From Epichloe hybrida (Eukaryota; Ascomycota; Sordariomycetes; Hypocreales; Clavicipitaceae): DNA of 64,000 nt. Both the position numbers and the translations under genes were made by a program. This document shows, piece by piece, positions 24,633 through 35,923 of this stretch. Position 1 is the first letter of the stretch. Each line of letters opens with the position of its first letter. The notes under the pieces were generated by a model, which had not been told where the DNA came from, did no database searches, and saw only the letters and a program-made list of their open reading frames with translations. The stretch spans positions 2,418,001 to 2,482,000 of the forward strand of contig JAFEKR010000008.1 in NCBI GenBank assembly GCA_019022495.1, in the 5' to 3' direction.

Positions 24633-25347
24633 ATCGCGGATGGATGTGAGCACATGGGAATTCGGAAGATTCGGGGGACGGTCCCTGACCGCCCTCAACC
24701 TCCCCAGCCGAGTTGATGATGGAGCAATTCTCGACTCGTCGTATAGGTCGGTCGTCACATTAAAAATCTGTGCATGTATGTGTGACGTGCAGGCAGTGGA
24801 ACACCTGACTGACCAGTGGCCACCCGTCCATGTACATGTAGGAGGTACTCGTGCCACGCCCCACCCCAACGTGGTGCTGCCAGCTGGACACTGTACACAT
24901 CAACGGCCTGGATATCATTACAGTGTAAATCGATCAAGCTATGCCTTTTTAACAGCCTAGCTCCCTTGTCGTTATAAACTCCCAGTAGTTCAAGTCTGCT
25001 ATCCATATCCTATTTACACGCCTTCTTTGTGGCTTTAAGAACAACCTTGATGTAGGGCCCGGCCTCCCAACACCCTAGCGCACCGCGCCCTGGAGCATTG
25101 TTCTCCTTTTATTACATGTAGCGCCGGTAAGGCTCGTGCCCGCGAAAAAGAATGGGTCGTTACGAAATTGTAGCCCCTGGTCACGTGTGCGCCAGGTGGG
25201 GTGTATGTATAGCGAAGACCTCCTATTACAGTAGGAAGCAGCGAGTTAGAGCATTTCAAGTTAGCTTCACTTCACTCTGTTCTTGGATGCAATCGCAAGC
25301 CAGTCTCGTCGAGTTCCCATCAACATCAACATCTTCAACTCGCGACA
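24633..25347. other. Histidine kinase promoter region
   Basis: No gene recognised. Upstream in-frame codons are open to 24869 but without an ATG, so the kinase start stays at 24632. Confidence 0.5.
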
Positions 25348-25830
25348 ATGTCGAAATCTAAGCTTGATAGCGCGTACGCCGATTACTGTCAGCAGTATAA
25401 CAATCATCCTGTGGCATTAAATGCCTTGAAGAGATTCCCAGAGAATCGCCCCATATCAGCCGCCTGTTAAACTTCTAGTCAATGAGTACGAGCTGCGTTT
25501 AACTATTACTACACGGATTAAGAAGCAGGATCGCTCTTACTGACCAGCATTTCAAGTTAATACTGCAATACACTCTCTCGTCAGGGATCCGACTATTCGG
25601 GACTCACTTGGCCGTGCTTAGGCGGCTCTTGCAAGATTTACCTCTCCTTATGATGACGCTCCTTATGATGAGCCCCGGTTAGACGAGGAAGACGATGCCA
25701 AGACTGGTTCGAGTTCTAAGCGGACTAGGATCCAAACCACGCAAGAAGGTTGTGTCGATTCCAGTATAATGCTGGTCGACTCAAGCAGTTCAATTTCCGA
25801 CAGATCTAAAGGAATTTTTCCCTTTTCATG
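25348..25830 (+). pseudogene. Unrecognised decayed gene
   Basis: An ATG in a leader-like context (CTCGCGACAATG) opens a frame reading MSKSKLDSAYADYCQQY that stops after about 40 codons (TAA at 25468). A one-base frame change then gives a plausible continuation (PVKLLVNEYELRLTITTRIK) with further in-frame stops. This runs to an acidic and Ser-rich part (DEPRLDEEDDAKTGSSSKR). The charged, protein-like composition across broken frames suggests a dead gene or a repeat-derived fragment. I do not recognise the family. Confidence 0.4.
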
Positions 25831-26358
25831 GTCATGCCATTACAGCAACTGAAGGAGGTGGATGAGTTCGGGTTTCTAGCCGCAGTGATGAATACTACCA
25901 ACCAGCCAACCAACCAACCAGTTGACCAGGTCGGTCTGGAGTCTGATGAACGATGCAACGGAAGATTGCTGGCCGTCGTCTCAAGCCCTTTATCCTGTAA
26001 AATTCAGAGCACTGCATTACATTACATCTTGTAATTTTATTTTATTTTATTTTAATTTTTTCACAAATTTCCATTCTCGAGCCAAGCCTGATGGCATGTC
26101 AACAGGCCTGACAAAAGACAGACACGGTCCAGCTTTGTCTCGCCATCAACGCGCCCAACGTGCCAGTTCAGGCAATTGCAGATCGTGCAGGTGGCAAGAT
26201 AGCAATCTTGCTCGCCTACCCAGAAAGCCAACATGGGAATAGTCGTCAGCGCAGTGATGCCCCTCTGATGCGTAGTATCCATCCTACCCCATCGCGCATC
26301 ACGATTCACCAGTACTAAGTAGCAATCTGGAATAAAACCATTCTACCAACGAATGTCT
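25831..26358. other. Spacer before WSS1
   Basis: No gene seen. A short A+T-rich run (TTTTA units near 26035-26060) is the only distinct feature. Confidence 0.5.
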
Positions 26359-27748
26359 CTACTTGGAATCTGCCTTCATCTTCCCACACAGCGAGCAAGT
26401 CCACCATTGTCGTTCCATGGCTGTGCCGCAAAAGGTACAAAGCCAGACTAATTGTGTAGACGCCGAGGATGACGAAGCCGAAGGTAATTGTTGACCTTTT
26501 GCCTCTTCTGCCTTCCCCTTTTTCTCTGACCTCTTCTTTCTGGGTGGGCTCTCAGAAGTCAAGTCTATTGTACTTGGAATCGGCTCTGGTCTACTTTTTT
26601 GCTTCGCAGACTCACGCGAGGAACCCACGGGTCTGGCTCTCTTGCCATCTGGTAGCGTCCTTTCCAACCCGCAAGCATCGCAACAAAGATACCGTAAAGG
26701 GTTATGCAAGGTGCAAGCATCGCACACCCAGACGTTCGGCTCTTGGCCCGCTCCAATGGCGCCGTGGGCGGCTGCAGCAGCGATTTGATCTCGAATATAT
26801 GACCCGCCACTCCCACCTTGCGGATTCTCAGCAGAGGGTCGCACATATGACTGACCAAGTTTCTTCTTCTCATCCTCTTGAACAAGCTCCCACAAGGCTT
26901 GTGCGATCGCTGCCTCGTTCGCTTCGTCCTCTTCAGCCTGCGTTTTGAATCCGTTCTTACTTGCTGCGTCGGCGATTTCGTGAATCTGTTTATCATTATA
27001 TCGCTCGCTGCCACATCCTCGAAGAACAGCATTCCGTCTTTCCACAGCAGTCACAATCGTCTGTCGTATGTCCTGCCCTGGTCGCGGCGCCGTTCCACCC
27101 AGCCTTTGCCCCAATCCCATGGCGAGAGCGGAATGTCCCCGTCGTTTCTCCGCTGCCTCCCGAGCGACGCGCCGAACTTCACGGTCTGGCATTCTCGCTC
27201 CTCCCAGTCGGCGACCTTGACCGAGGAATCCTTCCCCTGTGTATCCTTTCATCATCAGACCCTGGCATTCATCACGAAGCTGGTCCCATAGCGCATGGAA
27301 CCGCTGATCATGCGGCCCGTGGACGATGTGAGCGAGCTCATGAAGCATCGTATCGACTACATTCTCCGTGGGCAGGAACTGATTTCGATCACCGGGGTAC
27401 CGAAGGCGCAGACAGATTTTCATGCCCTTGTTGACATTTAAGCCTTTGACACTTTGTCAGTCCTCTGCCAGCCCAACAGACTTGTTCGCATAGATACACG
27501 TGAAATGTTGCGAAAAGCATCGAGTTCCTAGAAAAGGAATGGGGGGGAAGACTTAACAGGACAACATTAAACATACCCAGCAAGTTTGTCTGGTCTGGAT
27601 AAAACTCCGCCAGCTGTCTGACCTTCCAGCCTCTCGCCCGCATGATGGGCTTCACCAACGACGCAACCTTCTTCAGCGTATGAAGCGCCTCATTCGCCCG
27701 CGCCTCTTTCGCCAAGTGGACATAAGTCCCCACCAGGCTCTCCGTCAT
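26359..27748 (-). CDS. WSS1: WLM-domain metalloprotease, Wss1/SPRTN-like
   Basis: Exon 1 is 27748-27577 and exon 2 is 27443-26359, giving 418 residues. Intron: 133 nt. The WLM domain carries the zinc protease motif HELAHIVHGPHDQRFHALW, with HExxH at residues 92-96 and a third His ten residues after the first. Two RanBP2-type zinc fingers follow: WVCDACTLHNPLRYLCCDAC, and a last one with LCTFCGTAMERQWWTCSLC at the end. A SUMO-interacting-like motif (STIDLT) lies between them, next to basic patches PPRKKRSEKKGK. Wss1 removes proteins crosslinked to DNA and works with Cdc48 and SUMO, in nucleus or vacuole. In yeast it has one SIM-rich tail. The RanBP2 fingers fit the filamentous fungal form. The 5' exon was placed because LLGLNVNKGMKI is conserved. 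Confidence 0.92.
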
Positions 27749-28187
27749 GTTGACCTCTTCCTTCCTTCCCTTCTTCCTCAGATGCCACTATTGCAGTTGT
27801 ACGGAACCTCCTTCCCGCATGCGCATCGTTCAAGAGAGCGGAAACGGGCCCGTAGCAAAAATGGTGTTGCATTTCCACGTCAGCGACATATTTTGACAGA
27901 GCACAGAAATACCACGGACGCGTAATGTGAATGATGCCTTCGTGGCTTCTCCCCGGGTGAAACGAAGATGGCGTCGCGAAACACCTTGGATATGAATGGT
28001 GAAAGCGAGTGAGAATGTCTGGTGGAAGTTTCTGGCATCGATGATTTGGTGAATGACTAAGCGTCCGGGATGGGCGTTTGAACTGTAATACCACGTGGCG
28101 AATAAAACACAACATGAAATTACTACACGGGGGAGGGGGAGGGATAACCGAGTATGACTCAGCTCCGGCCGGTTGTTAATCAAGATC
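27749..28187. other. Spacer between WSS1 and the transposon island
   Basis: Nothing recognised. The sequence is ordinary in base composition up to the TA at 28188-28189, where the outer transposon begins. Confidence 0.5.
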
Positions 28188-28189
28188 TA

Positions 28190-28222
28190 GGGTGTGATCC
28201 AGACGGGCGCAGTCGTCTAAAA
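28190..28222 (+). repeat. Outer element, left terminal inverted repeat
   Basis: Starts GGGTGTGATCC and ends GTCGTCTAAAA. It lacks one G found in the right arm. Confidence 0.9.
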
Positions 28223-28425
28223 GCTGGCGCACTTAAGACCCCCGTAGGTATAAACTAGCTATAAAAATAGGTAGAGACCTTACTTTGTACTGTCTAGAGT
28301 GCGCTTTTCTTTAGAGTACGCCAAAATATTTAGCATACTAGAAAAGAGTGCGCTAGTAGTCTTTTTCTCTAGGGCTTCCCTCTTTTAGCTATCCGACTAG
28401 CCCCTGGAGTACCCTTACTAACTTA

Positions 28426-28461
28426 CAATACACCCCCTGAATTATTTTACAAATCTACATG
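28426..28461 (+). repeat. Inner element, left terminal inverted repeat
   Basis: 36 bp, perfectly matched in reverse by 30413-30448. Confidence 0.95.
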
Positions 28462-29982
28462 CCCCACCTTTCGCGGCTGGCGAGTTCCCCTCTAATAGCT
28501 GCTCGCAGCTAATCTTAAAGGGGCCTATGCGCTAGAAAAAGGGGTAAAACACTAAAAGAGAAAATTAGTAATAATACCTATTTTTTTTAAAGCTAATCAG
28601 AAAAATCAGATATAGTAGTGTAATTAGTAAAGTAGTGATTGTATAGGAATTCATATATAAATACTACTCTTATAATAGAATTAGAGATATATATATAGTA
28701 GTGAAAATTTTGCTTATTTATATATATATACTCTTATAATTTTACCTTACCTTTTATTATAGCTTACATGCTTCTATGGCAGTAGCTTATGCCTTTACTC
28801 TCTTAGAGGTTACTTTCTCCTTAGCTATATACTTCTCCTATATAAATTACACTAAATCTTTACTCTAAGAGGATTAAAGATACTCTAAGCTTAGTAGCCT
28901 AGATGCCCCCTCCTAGCCTTAAGTGTAATAGGCTACTAAGCTTTAATTTTAATACCTTTAACGCCTATACCTTTAATCCTATAACCTCTCTTCTAGTAAC
29001 ACTATTAGCCCTTATATTAGAAGATATCTCTATGTTATAGCTTTCTTTAATTTCTAGCTCTAATAATAATAATAATAACTTTAAAGTTATATAGGTAGAT
29101 AAAGACACTTTAAATTAGTAGTAGTGTCCTAAGCCTCTAATACCCTTAAGGTTTTACTAATCTCTTCTATAGCTAAGCTAAGATTTAAGTAATAGTTAAC
29201 TATCCTTACTAAGCCTAAAAGAGAGATATAATAATATTAGAGAAGAGGATTATTATTAAAACCCTCTATAATCTTATAGGTTATAAGCCTAGTAATATTA
29301 CTAATATACTTAATTTATCTTAAGGGTAGGTTTACTATATAATTACCTATATAACAATGCTATAATATAGAAACACTAGGTAGCTACTTGTTATTCCTCT
29401 TAATATGCAAAAGCAGCTAAAAGCAGTAATCTAAATACCCTCTCGCTTAAAGCGTTACCTCTCTCCTTAGTGGCTTTATAATGCCCTCTTTTTTTTATAG
29501 CTATACTCTAAGGTAGCTATATCTACTACCCTGGCTAATCTTGGAGCTAATAGGAGGCTTTAACTACTAAATATTAATCTCTCCTATTAAGTCTAATAGC
29601 TATGCCTTAACTTTGTAAATTATTAGGGTTACCTCTTAGCTAAAGATTAGGAGCATTAGATTTAGTCTAATAAGACCTAGGTTAATAGAATTAGCACTAG
29701 TAGGAAGTATATAATAATCTTTAAAGATTAGTAGTATTTTCCCTTATTAATTACTATACTACTAATAGCCTTATTATAGGTAAGGATATTAATGAATTTA
29801 GTAAGATAAGAATATAAGCTAATAGTTAGATATTTTAGGCTTGCTTTATAGGCATTAGTAAGGGTATATTCTTAATATAGGAGAAGTTATAGGGTATAAT
29901 AACTTCTAAAATATACTTATAGCAAATTCTCCTGCTATTATATAATTTCTAGCTTTAGAATAATAATTTTAAAATCTAGTAA

Positions 29983-30291
29983 GATAATGCCCTAGTATAT
30001 ATAGTAAAAAACACTAGGGAAATAATTAAAACCATATTTAATAGTAAGGAATTTATTACATAGCTGCTAAAGTTAGCTAACCTAAATCCTATAGAATATA
30101 TATAGATTTAGATAAAATGTTAGATTAATAATAAGCACCCTCTTAATTACCTGCGTGGTAATATGTTATAAGAGGTTATTTGTAATACTTAGAATGCTAT
30201 ACCAGCTGAATTCTTAAAGAAATTAGTGTATTTAATGCTATGTAGGCTAGCTACTATTAGAGAGGCACGAGGGGGATACACAGGGTATTAA
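29983..30291 (+). pseudogene. Tc1/mariner transposase remnant, C-terminal part
   Basis: One frame from 29983 keeps the family pattern despite several stops. DNA opens it (second catalytic Asp), followed by VKNTREIIKTIFNSKEFI, LLKLAN, LNPIEYI (third acidic residue), HPLNYLRGNML and a late block NAIPAEFLKKLVYLMLCRL. It ends RGGYTGY at a normal TAA. Stops replace expected Trp after EFIT and EYI and expected Gln before EV. The part upstream, probably to about 29.3 kb, is too decayed to follow. Confidence 0.85.
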
Positions 30292-30412
30292 GCGCTACCA
30301 AAAGATATATTATTTTCTATATTAATTTATCTATAATTCAAGGTACCTGTTAATCCTGGCCCATGTCTCATTCATTTCCGAGAGGACATGCGATTGGCTT
30401 AATTACCCCTGT

Positions 30413-30448
30413 CATGTAGATTTGTAAAATAATTCAGGGGGTGTATTG
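30413..30448 (-). repeat. Inner element, right terminal inverted repeat
   Basis: Exact reverse complement of 28426-28461, followed by the target TA. Confidence 0.95.
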
Positions 30449-30571
30449 TAGTATATCATGAATAGGGCCTTTGGAGGTGTGGTAATTACCCATGGGCGTG
30501 CGCTGTAAAAACACTGACCGAAAATGGGAAGGCCCCAGTCTTTACGGAATTGTGGGTCCAAAAATAACGAA

Positions 30572-30605
30572 TTTTAGACGACTGCGCCCGTCTGGATCAC
30601 ACCCC
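30572..30605 (-). repeat. Outer element, right terminal inverted repeat
   Basis: Reads TTTTAGACGAC inward and ends CACACCCC before TA at 30606. Confidence 0.9.
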
Positions 30606-30607
30606 TA

Positions 30608-30929
30608 GTTGTGTACAATTCGACGTGCTGTTGCAGTGAGCACGAGCTGGACCGTGCCACAGACAGTGCATCTGTGCAGACTCGGACATGGCGTGCCTCC
30701 CTTTGTACATTTCACTGGTTGCTTTTATATCAACCAGCCCAATTCTCTTACGGCACATCATAAAGGATGCGAGCTGAATAATCGCTTGTCACAACTACTA
30801 GGCCTCAACGTTGTTTCTTTATGGCCCCCCCCCCCCCAAAACCCCCAAATCATTGATCAAGGCCAACGCAAGAGGAAGAATGATGCACGGCGCTGCTATA
30901 GAAAACACAGATGACTGATATCCAGACCA
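30608..30929. other. Spacer between transposon island and amidase 3' end
   Basis: No gene. A run of 12 C lies at about 30825-30836. Confidence 0.5.
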
Positions 30930-32918
30930 TTAGTCTATCTCAAGCAATCGAAACTTCTCGTCCCCAAGAGCCTTCTCAACACGCTCCATCAAAGCCAGCA
31001 CCTTTTCTTCTTCTAATCTCCGTCCAATGACTTGGACGCCCACCGGCAGACCGTGCATGTCGTTGGCGTCGTACAATTTGTAAGCTCCTCGAGCAATACC
31101 GTTGAGTTTTCCGGTGTTGAACCCAGCGGGGAGCTGGTCCTTGGTCTTGTCAACATGTGTCACGGGAAGTACACCGGCAGAATAATCGAGCTGTTCGTTC
31201 CTTTGTTAGTCCGTGGTCTTCAATCTCACGTCGCATAGAAGGGCTTCAGCAGTGCCTACCAGGTTGAACATGAATGTGTATCCGCAGCTGCTGACAGCAT
31301 CATGCATGCCATCGTGGGGAACAGCCGGGGTGGCGTTGGGCGGAGCAATGACGAAGTCCAGGTCGGTCGCCTGCCAGTATTCCCACCATCTTCTCTTGTA
31401 GGCTTCCCTCCTGCTGATGAGTCCCCAGTACTCTGTGGTAGTGGTGCGGTGCCAGTCACGAAGTAGACCAGCTCAAGCTGCATCGCGGCGGATGTAACGA
31501 ACCCAAAGATAGTGAAGATACTTGATGGGGCGGGGGAGTTTGGCGTAGAAACGCATCTGAGCTACGCCGCAGTCGTTCCATTCGCCAAACCTGAAAAAGC
31601 TGCGGACAGTGTCAAGGCCATCTGCACAGAGAAGTCGTGAGGCGAGATACAGAGCCTCGTAAGATTCAGGCGGGTTCATCTCGACGATTTCGTGGCCTTC
31701 GCGGCGGAGCGCAGCCTCAGTCATCTCCAGTGCTCTCTTGCAGGCAGGACTTGGGTCGACGACACCGTCGGTTCGCATGATACCAACTCGGAGAACTTTC
31801 TTTTCTTTGTACTGCTTGACTACATCTTCTCTCCATGGAATCGGGTGGCACGAGTAGTCGTAGTTGTATGTACCTTTCTCCAGGACGGCCTGCGTAAAGT
31901 AAAAGAGATCGTTGAGAGTTCGTGCCATGGGACTGTACACTGCAGGAATGCCGTCTTGCCCAGGCATACTGGTGGTCATTCCGAGCTTTGGCCAGCGGCC
32001 AGTTGAGCACTTTAGAGAGTAGATGCCAGAGAAGTGAGCAGGGCAGCGCACGCTGCCCGCAACATCACTACCAATGCCGATTCTGCCTCCCAGGGCAAGA
32101 ATGGCACCTTCGCCACCGGTAGAGCCACCAGGGGTGTATTTGCGATTGTAGGGGTTGGTAGATCGACCCCAGAGATCGTTGGAGGACTCGAAACTGAGAA
32201 GAGTGATGGGAACATTTGTCTTGACGTAAGGAACAGCTCCAAGTTCCTTGAGCAACTTCACGGTAACGCCGTCTTCCGTCTTGGGCTTGTGTACGTTGCT
32301 GGTTACGCCAACGGAGCTGTCGTAGTCTTTTACATCAATGGTATCCTTCAAACTGACTGGGATGCCGGCAAGAGGGCCTTTGAGGTTAATGGAACCATCT
32401 TTGATCCACTTTTCAGCATCTTCAATGAGCACCTCAGTGACACAGTTGGTCTTCTCGTGTGCTTTTACAGCAACCTTGCCATAAGTACGAAGCAGGTCGA
32501 CAGCTTTGCTAGGATCTTTATGAACCTCTTGGACAAGTTCCTCGATAGGCTTATTGACAATCTCTCTGTCCAATGGGCTGAACGGGGCGTGATATGCAGT
32601 CAAGGCGCGAATGCGGCGTATACGCTCATTCTGCTTAAACCGACTGTAGACTATGCGTCAACTCAGGATCAACATGGTGGATGAGATTGTTCAAGGGAAG
32701 AGAAGAAAGACGACTGGGGGGTGGGCAATGACTGGAATACGTCGATGTGAAGACCAACGGTCAACATGGTGACATCCAAAGTAGAATTAATCGACGACGG
32801 TGAATGGTGCTTGAACAGCTTGAAGAACACAGGGGGCCGGTGATGTGCCTGGAGTACGTGTGTGCTTCATGAATACTGACCAGTCAAGGCGATGTTGCAA
32901 GTAGTCTGAGAGAAACAT
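30930..32918 (-). pseudogene. Amidase-signature enzyme gene with one in-frame TGA
   Basis: The inferred exons are 32918-32881 (tentative), 32643-31260 and 31190-30930, equal to about 560 codons, a normal fungal amidase length. The amidase-signature catalytic set is present: Lys in PVSLKDTID, the Ser of GGSTGGEGA, and the nucleophile Ser region GSDVAGSVRCPAHFSG. The family hydrolyses amides such as acetamide or fatty-acid amides; the substrate is unknown. The codon at 31475-31473 is TGA. The frame continues unbroken on both sides: RRDAA before it, then AGLLRDWHR, PPNATPAVPH and, after a 69-nt intron, LDYSAGVLPVTH and GLPVGVQVIGRRLEEEKVLA. The position is probably a Trp (TGG to TGA), but this is an inference. 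Without readthrough the protein would lose about 158 C-terminal residues. The first exon (MFLSDYLQHRLD) is weakly supported. Confidence 0.8.
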
Positions 32919-33891
32919 TGCGAAGAAAAGCTATCTGACTCAGCAGAAGTCGAACCTCGAGGGGGGAAGAGGGGTTTGAAGAAAGGGAGAGGTCTGGTTC
33001 AACATGGTCGTGTCTGGGTGTACAATCTGTAAGTGATGGTAGTGCGGCATGTCACGAGGGTTGGCAGCATGTCACTGGGCGAAGAGACGGGCAGTGAGTA
33101 CAACGATAACCGGCCACTTTGGAGCTCAACCATTGGCCAAAGGAGCGATCATGCGGGGCCGAGCCAGCTTCGCGCCCGTCGCCAGGCAGGGCAGTTGGTG
33201 AGAGAAAAGTGAGAAAATCGGGAAAATCGAGGAAATCCGGGGTGCGCTGCGGAGCCCAGCCTCCTCGTCCTGCCACTTGCTGGCCACCTGGCAGGGCGGA
33301 CTAAGGTCAGGAAGGGTCACCTTTTTTATCCCCACTTCGGATTTCGGGGGAATACTTTACTGATTCATTTTCTCGAGCCACCAGATGGAGCATGGGGTCG
33401 GGGGGTCGTTATGGCCTGATGGCTCATGTGTTGGACCGTCAATGTCCGTATGTCCTTTCCGAGTTGTTGGTCTCAAGATGACGCTCGCCCACGACTCAAG
33501 TCCATCTGTAGAAGGGTTTACGCTCTGGTTTACGCTCAGATAGTTCAGAAATGACGATGGGTGTTCTAGGACTGCAGATTATCGAATGTGCTTATTTCCA
33601 CTCTTCATGCTGCAAGAGAAAGTATTTGAAGCGTAAATAAACATGCTTTTTGATAATCCGTACGTGCATGACAACCTTGATATTACGGCCATTTCGTTCC
33701 GCCAATCACGGAGCATCGGCCAGCTTCTCCCCGCCATTCCTGCCCAGTGCTCAGTGCTCAGTGCTCACAAAGACCCGCAGCTTGTTGATCTCCACTGTCA
33801 ACAAGGAGATGCTCAAATATCTCGTCATGTGAATCCGAGCCCATCGACGACGCATCTTGCTCCTCCATGTTTTAGTCAACGCGCCTTCAAC
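32919..33891. other. Divergent promoter region, amidase and DUF1776 gene
   Basis: No gene recognised. The decamer TCAACATGGT occurs at 32689, at about 32761 and again at about 33000. A 7-bp repeat (CAGTGCT, three copies) is at about 33747-33768. Confidence 0.5.
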
Positions 33892-35561
33892 ATGTCTGTC
33901 GACGACCAGCAGTTCTTAGACGTCGTGGTGAGTCCATCTTCTCTTGAATACTCTTACATCTACGTATTTCCCCGTCTCTGACCTCACGCTCTTTGCCATC
34001 GCGTAGCTTTCGCACATCCCAACCCAACTACGGCAGTATACCAACGATGTCGCCGACTGCATAGATCAAAATGTCGACCGTGCCGCGGGAATGGTGCGCG
34101 AGACGCTCTCGCAGGCAAAATGGTTACCCGACTACGTCAAGCCCAGTCCTCCTGCGCGGGCGCCTGTCGCCATGGTCACGATGACCCGGTTTGAAAAGGT
34201 GCAAGATTGGGTAGCTCGGCACAAAATTCTGACCGGCGTCATCATCGTCACCTTCGGCACGGTCATATTCAAGGGCTACCAGGCAAGCAGGTCACTGAGG
34301 AAGACAAGAAGAGCCCAGCGTGCGAGAAACGGGGGGCGCACAGAAGTCGTGGTGATTGCTGGCTCTCCCACCCTACCCCTTACCAAATCGCTGTCTCTGG
34401 ACATGGAACGTCGCGGGTTCATCGTGTATATCGTTTGTAACGCGGCAGAAGAAGAGAACCTGGTGCATGCCCTATCCAGACCTGATATTCGGCCTATGAG
34501 CATCGACACGACGGACGTGAGTACTGCACTGCATGATGCCAGTTCCCCCTGGCAATCAATCCTTGACAGTCTTGGGCTAACATGACGCGAGCCATCAGCC
34601 TCCCCAAGCAGGCGCCGCCATCGAACGCTTCGCGGGCTTTTTGCAGTCGGCCCAGGCCCCAGGGCCTCATATCAAACCCAACCATCTTACTCTCAAATCC
34701 GTCATCCTCATTCCCAGCCTGCACTACCAAACATCGCCCATCGCCACTATACCTCCGTCAAGTTTTGCCGACCTGTTCAACACCCATCTTCTCCAGCCGA
34801 TTCTCACCATCCAGGCATTTCTGCCACTCCTCACTTCACGGCTACAACCTATAGGCGAGAAATGGATCCCGCCCAAGGTCCTCGTGTTCACGCCGTCCAT
34901 CATCTCGTCCATCAACCCCCCTTTCCATGCGCCAGAGGCCACGGTGTGCTCGGCTTTATCAGCATTTACCGAGGTTCTGACGGCCGAACTTCGACCTCTC
35001 GACATCCCCGTCACGCACATGCAGCTCGGGACATTTGACTTTTCGGGCTTTGTGCCCACCAGAACCGCCATGCCTCAACAAGGATTGGTGCACGCCGGCA
35101 ATCCCCAGGAGCCGCTGGTCTGGCCAGATGGCGCGCGACATGTCTACGGCCGCAACTTTGTTGCGCAGACCAGCTCTGCCATTTCTGGCGGACGCATCCG
35201 CGGTCTCAAGGGAAGCTCGCTGCGTCGTCTCAACAACGCCGTGTTTGACGTCATGGACGGCTCCATCACGGCTGACTCTGTCCGCGTCGGTCTCGGATCC
35301 AGTGTCTACGGCTTCGTGGGGCGCTGGGCGCCGCGCAGCCTGATCTCGTGGATGATGGGTATCCGCAGGGTAGATGAGCTGTCCACGTGGAAGACAAGCT
35401 CCTATGGGGGTTCGGAACGAGACGAGAGCGAGGATGGCGAAGCGGCAACGGCATCGTCCAACGAGTTCATTGCTGCGCCGTCGGAGCTAAATGTCTGGAG
35501 TGCCGATGATACGGAGAGCAGTCTCTGGGTGCCGTCAGTCTCGGCTTCGCCACCGACATGA
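33892..35561 (+). CDS. DUF1776 family membrane-anchored protein
   Basis: Exons 33892-33927, 34007-34516 and 34599-35561 give 502 residues. Introns are 79 and 82 nt, both phase 0. The short first exon codes MSVDDQQFLDVV, then LSHIPTQLRQYTNDVADCID. One membrane helix (ILTGVIIVTFGTVIFKGY) follows a basic and Pro-rich part. The C-terminal two-thirds has a short-chain dehydrogenase-like pattern: VVVIAGSPTLPLTKSLSLD, a later PSIISSINPPFH, and AELRPLDIPVTHMQLGTFDF. The nucleotide-binding Gly motif and the catalytic Tyr-Lys pair are not clear, so it may be non-catalytic. The last 80 residues are acidic and Ser-rich. DUF1776 proteins are conserved in ascomycetes; their role is unknown. Confidence 0.88.
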
Positions 35562-35923
35562 ACTGTGTCATTCTGGAACTTGCTCTTCTGGCAAAGGGGC
35601 GCGTCCGCACACACGGCTTCGTAGCCTACATGATTGTACGTATTGACGGCATCTCTCTCCCCTGGATGCAATATGAACAGGCTCGCATCAACACATGAAC
35701 TCTTTTTCCAAGCATAGTAGACGCATTCACACGACTCTTTTTTTTTCGAAATCTCCCGGGCCTTAAGTAGCGAATATTGATTCTTCTCTTATCGCGTCTT
35801 TCTCGCCCGAGTATATCGCCGCATAGTAATACAATTCCGTACTTTTTTTGTTTTTGACTTGGCCCTCCAAGCAGCCCACCAACAATCCCAAAACTCCAAC
35901 CCGTAGACGTATTTTACCACATC

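Larger units (their letters stand above)
28426..30448 (+). mobile_element. Inner Tc1/mariner-like element, decayed by RIP
   Basis: Perfect 36-bp inverted repeats at 28426-28461 and 30413-30448 start CAATACACCCCCTGAATTAT. TA dinucleotides lie at 28424-28425 and 30449-30450. The 2023-bp element is strongly AT-rich and carries the remains of a plus-strand transposase near its right end. Codons that should be Trp or Gln read TAG or TAA, as expected from C-to-T change on either strand. It has inserted into the outer element and split it. Confidence 0.9.
28190..30605. mobile_element. Outer TA-inserting transposon, non-autonomous, split by the inner element
   Basis: Terminal inverted repeats at 28190-28222 and 30572-30605 match over 33 bp, apart from one G missing on the left. 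Both contain GATCCAGACGGGCGCAGTCG in the outward-in sense. TA dinucleotides at 28188-28189 and 30606-30607 flank the ends, as for Tc1/mariner-type insertion. Without the inner element it would be only about 390 bp, with no coding sequence visible, so it looks like a MITE. The left internal part is AT-rich; the terminal repeats themselves are not decayed. Confidence 0.85.

Noticed and set aside
32640..32690. Amidase N-terminus as a frameshifted HVDPELTHSLQS extension
   Set aside because: A normal CTACAG acceptor with upstream pyrimidines and a TTGAC branch explains the break more simply than a 2-nt deletion.
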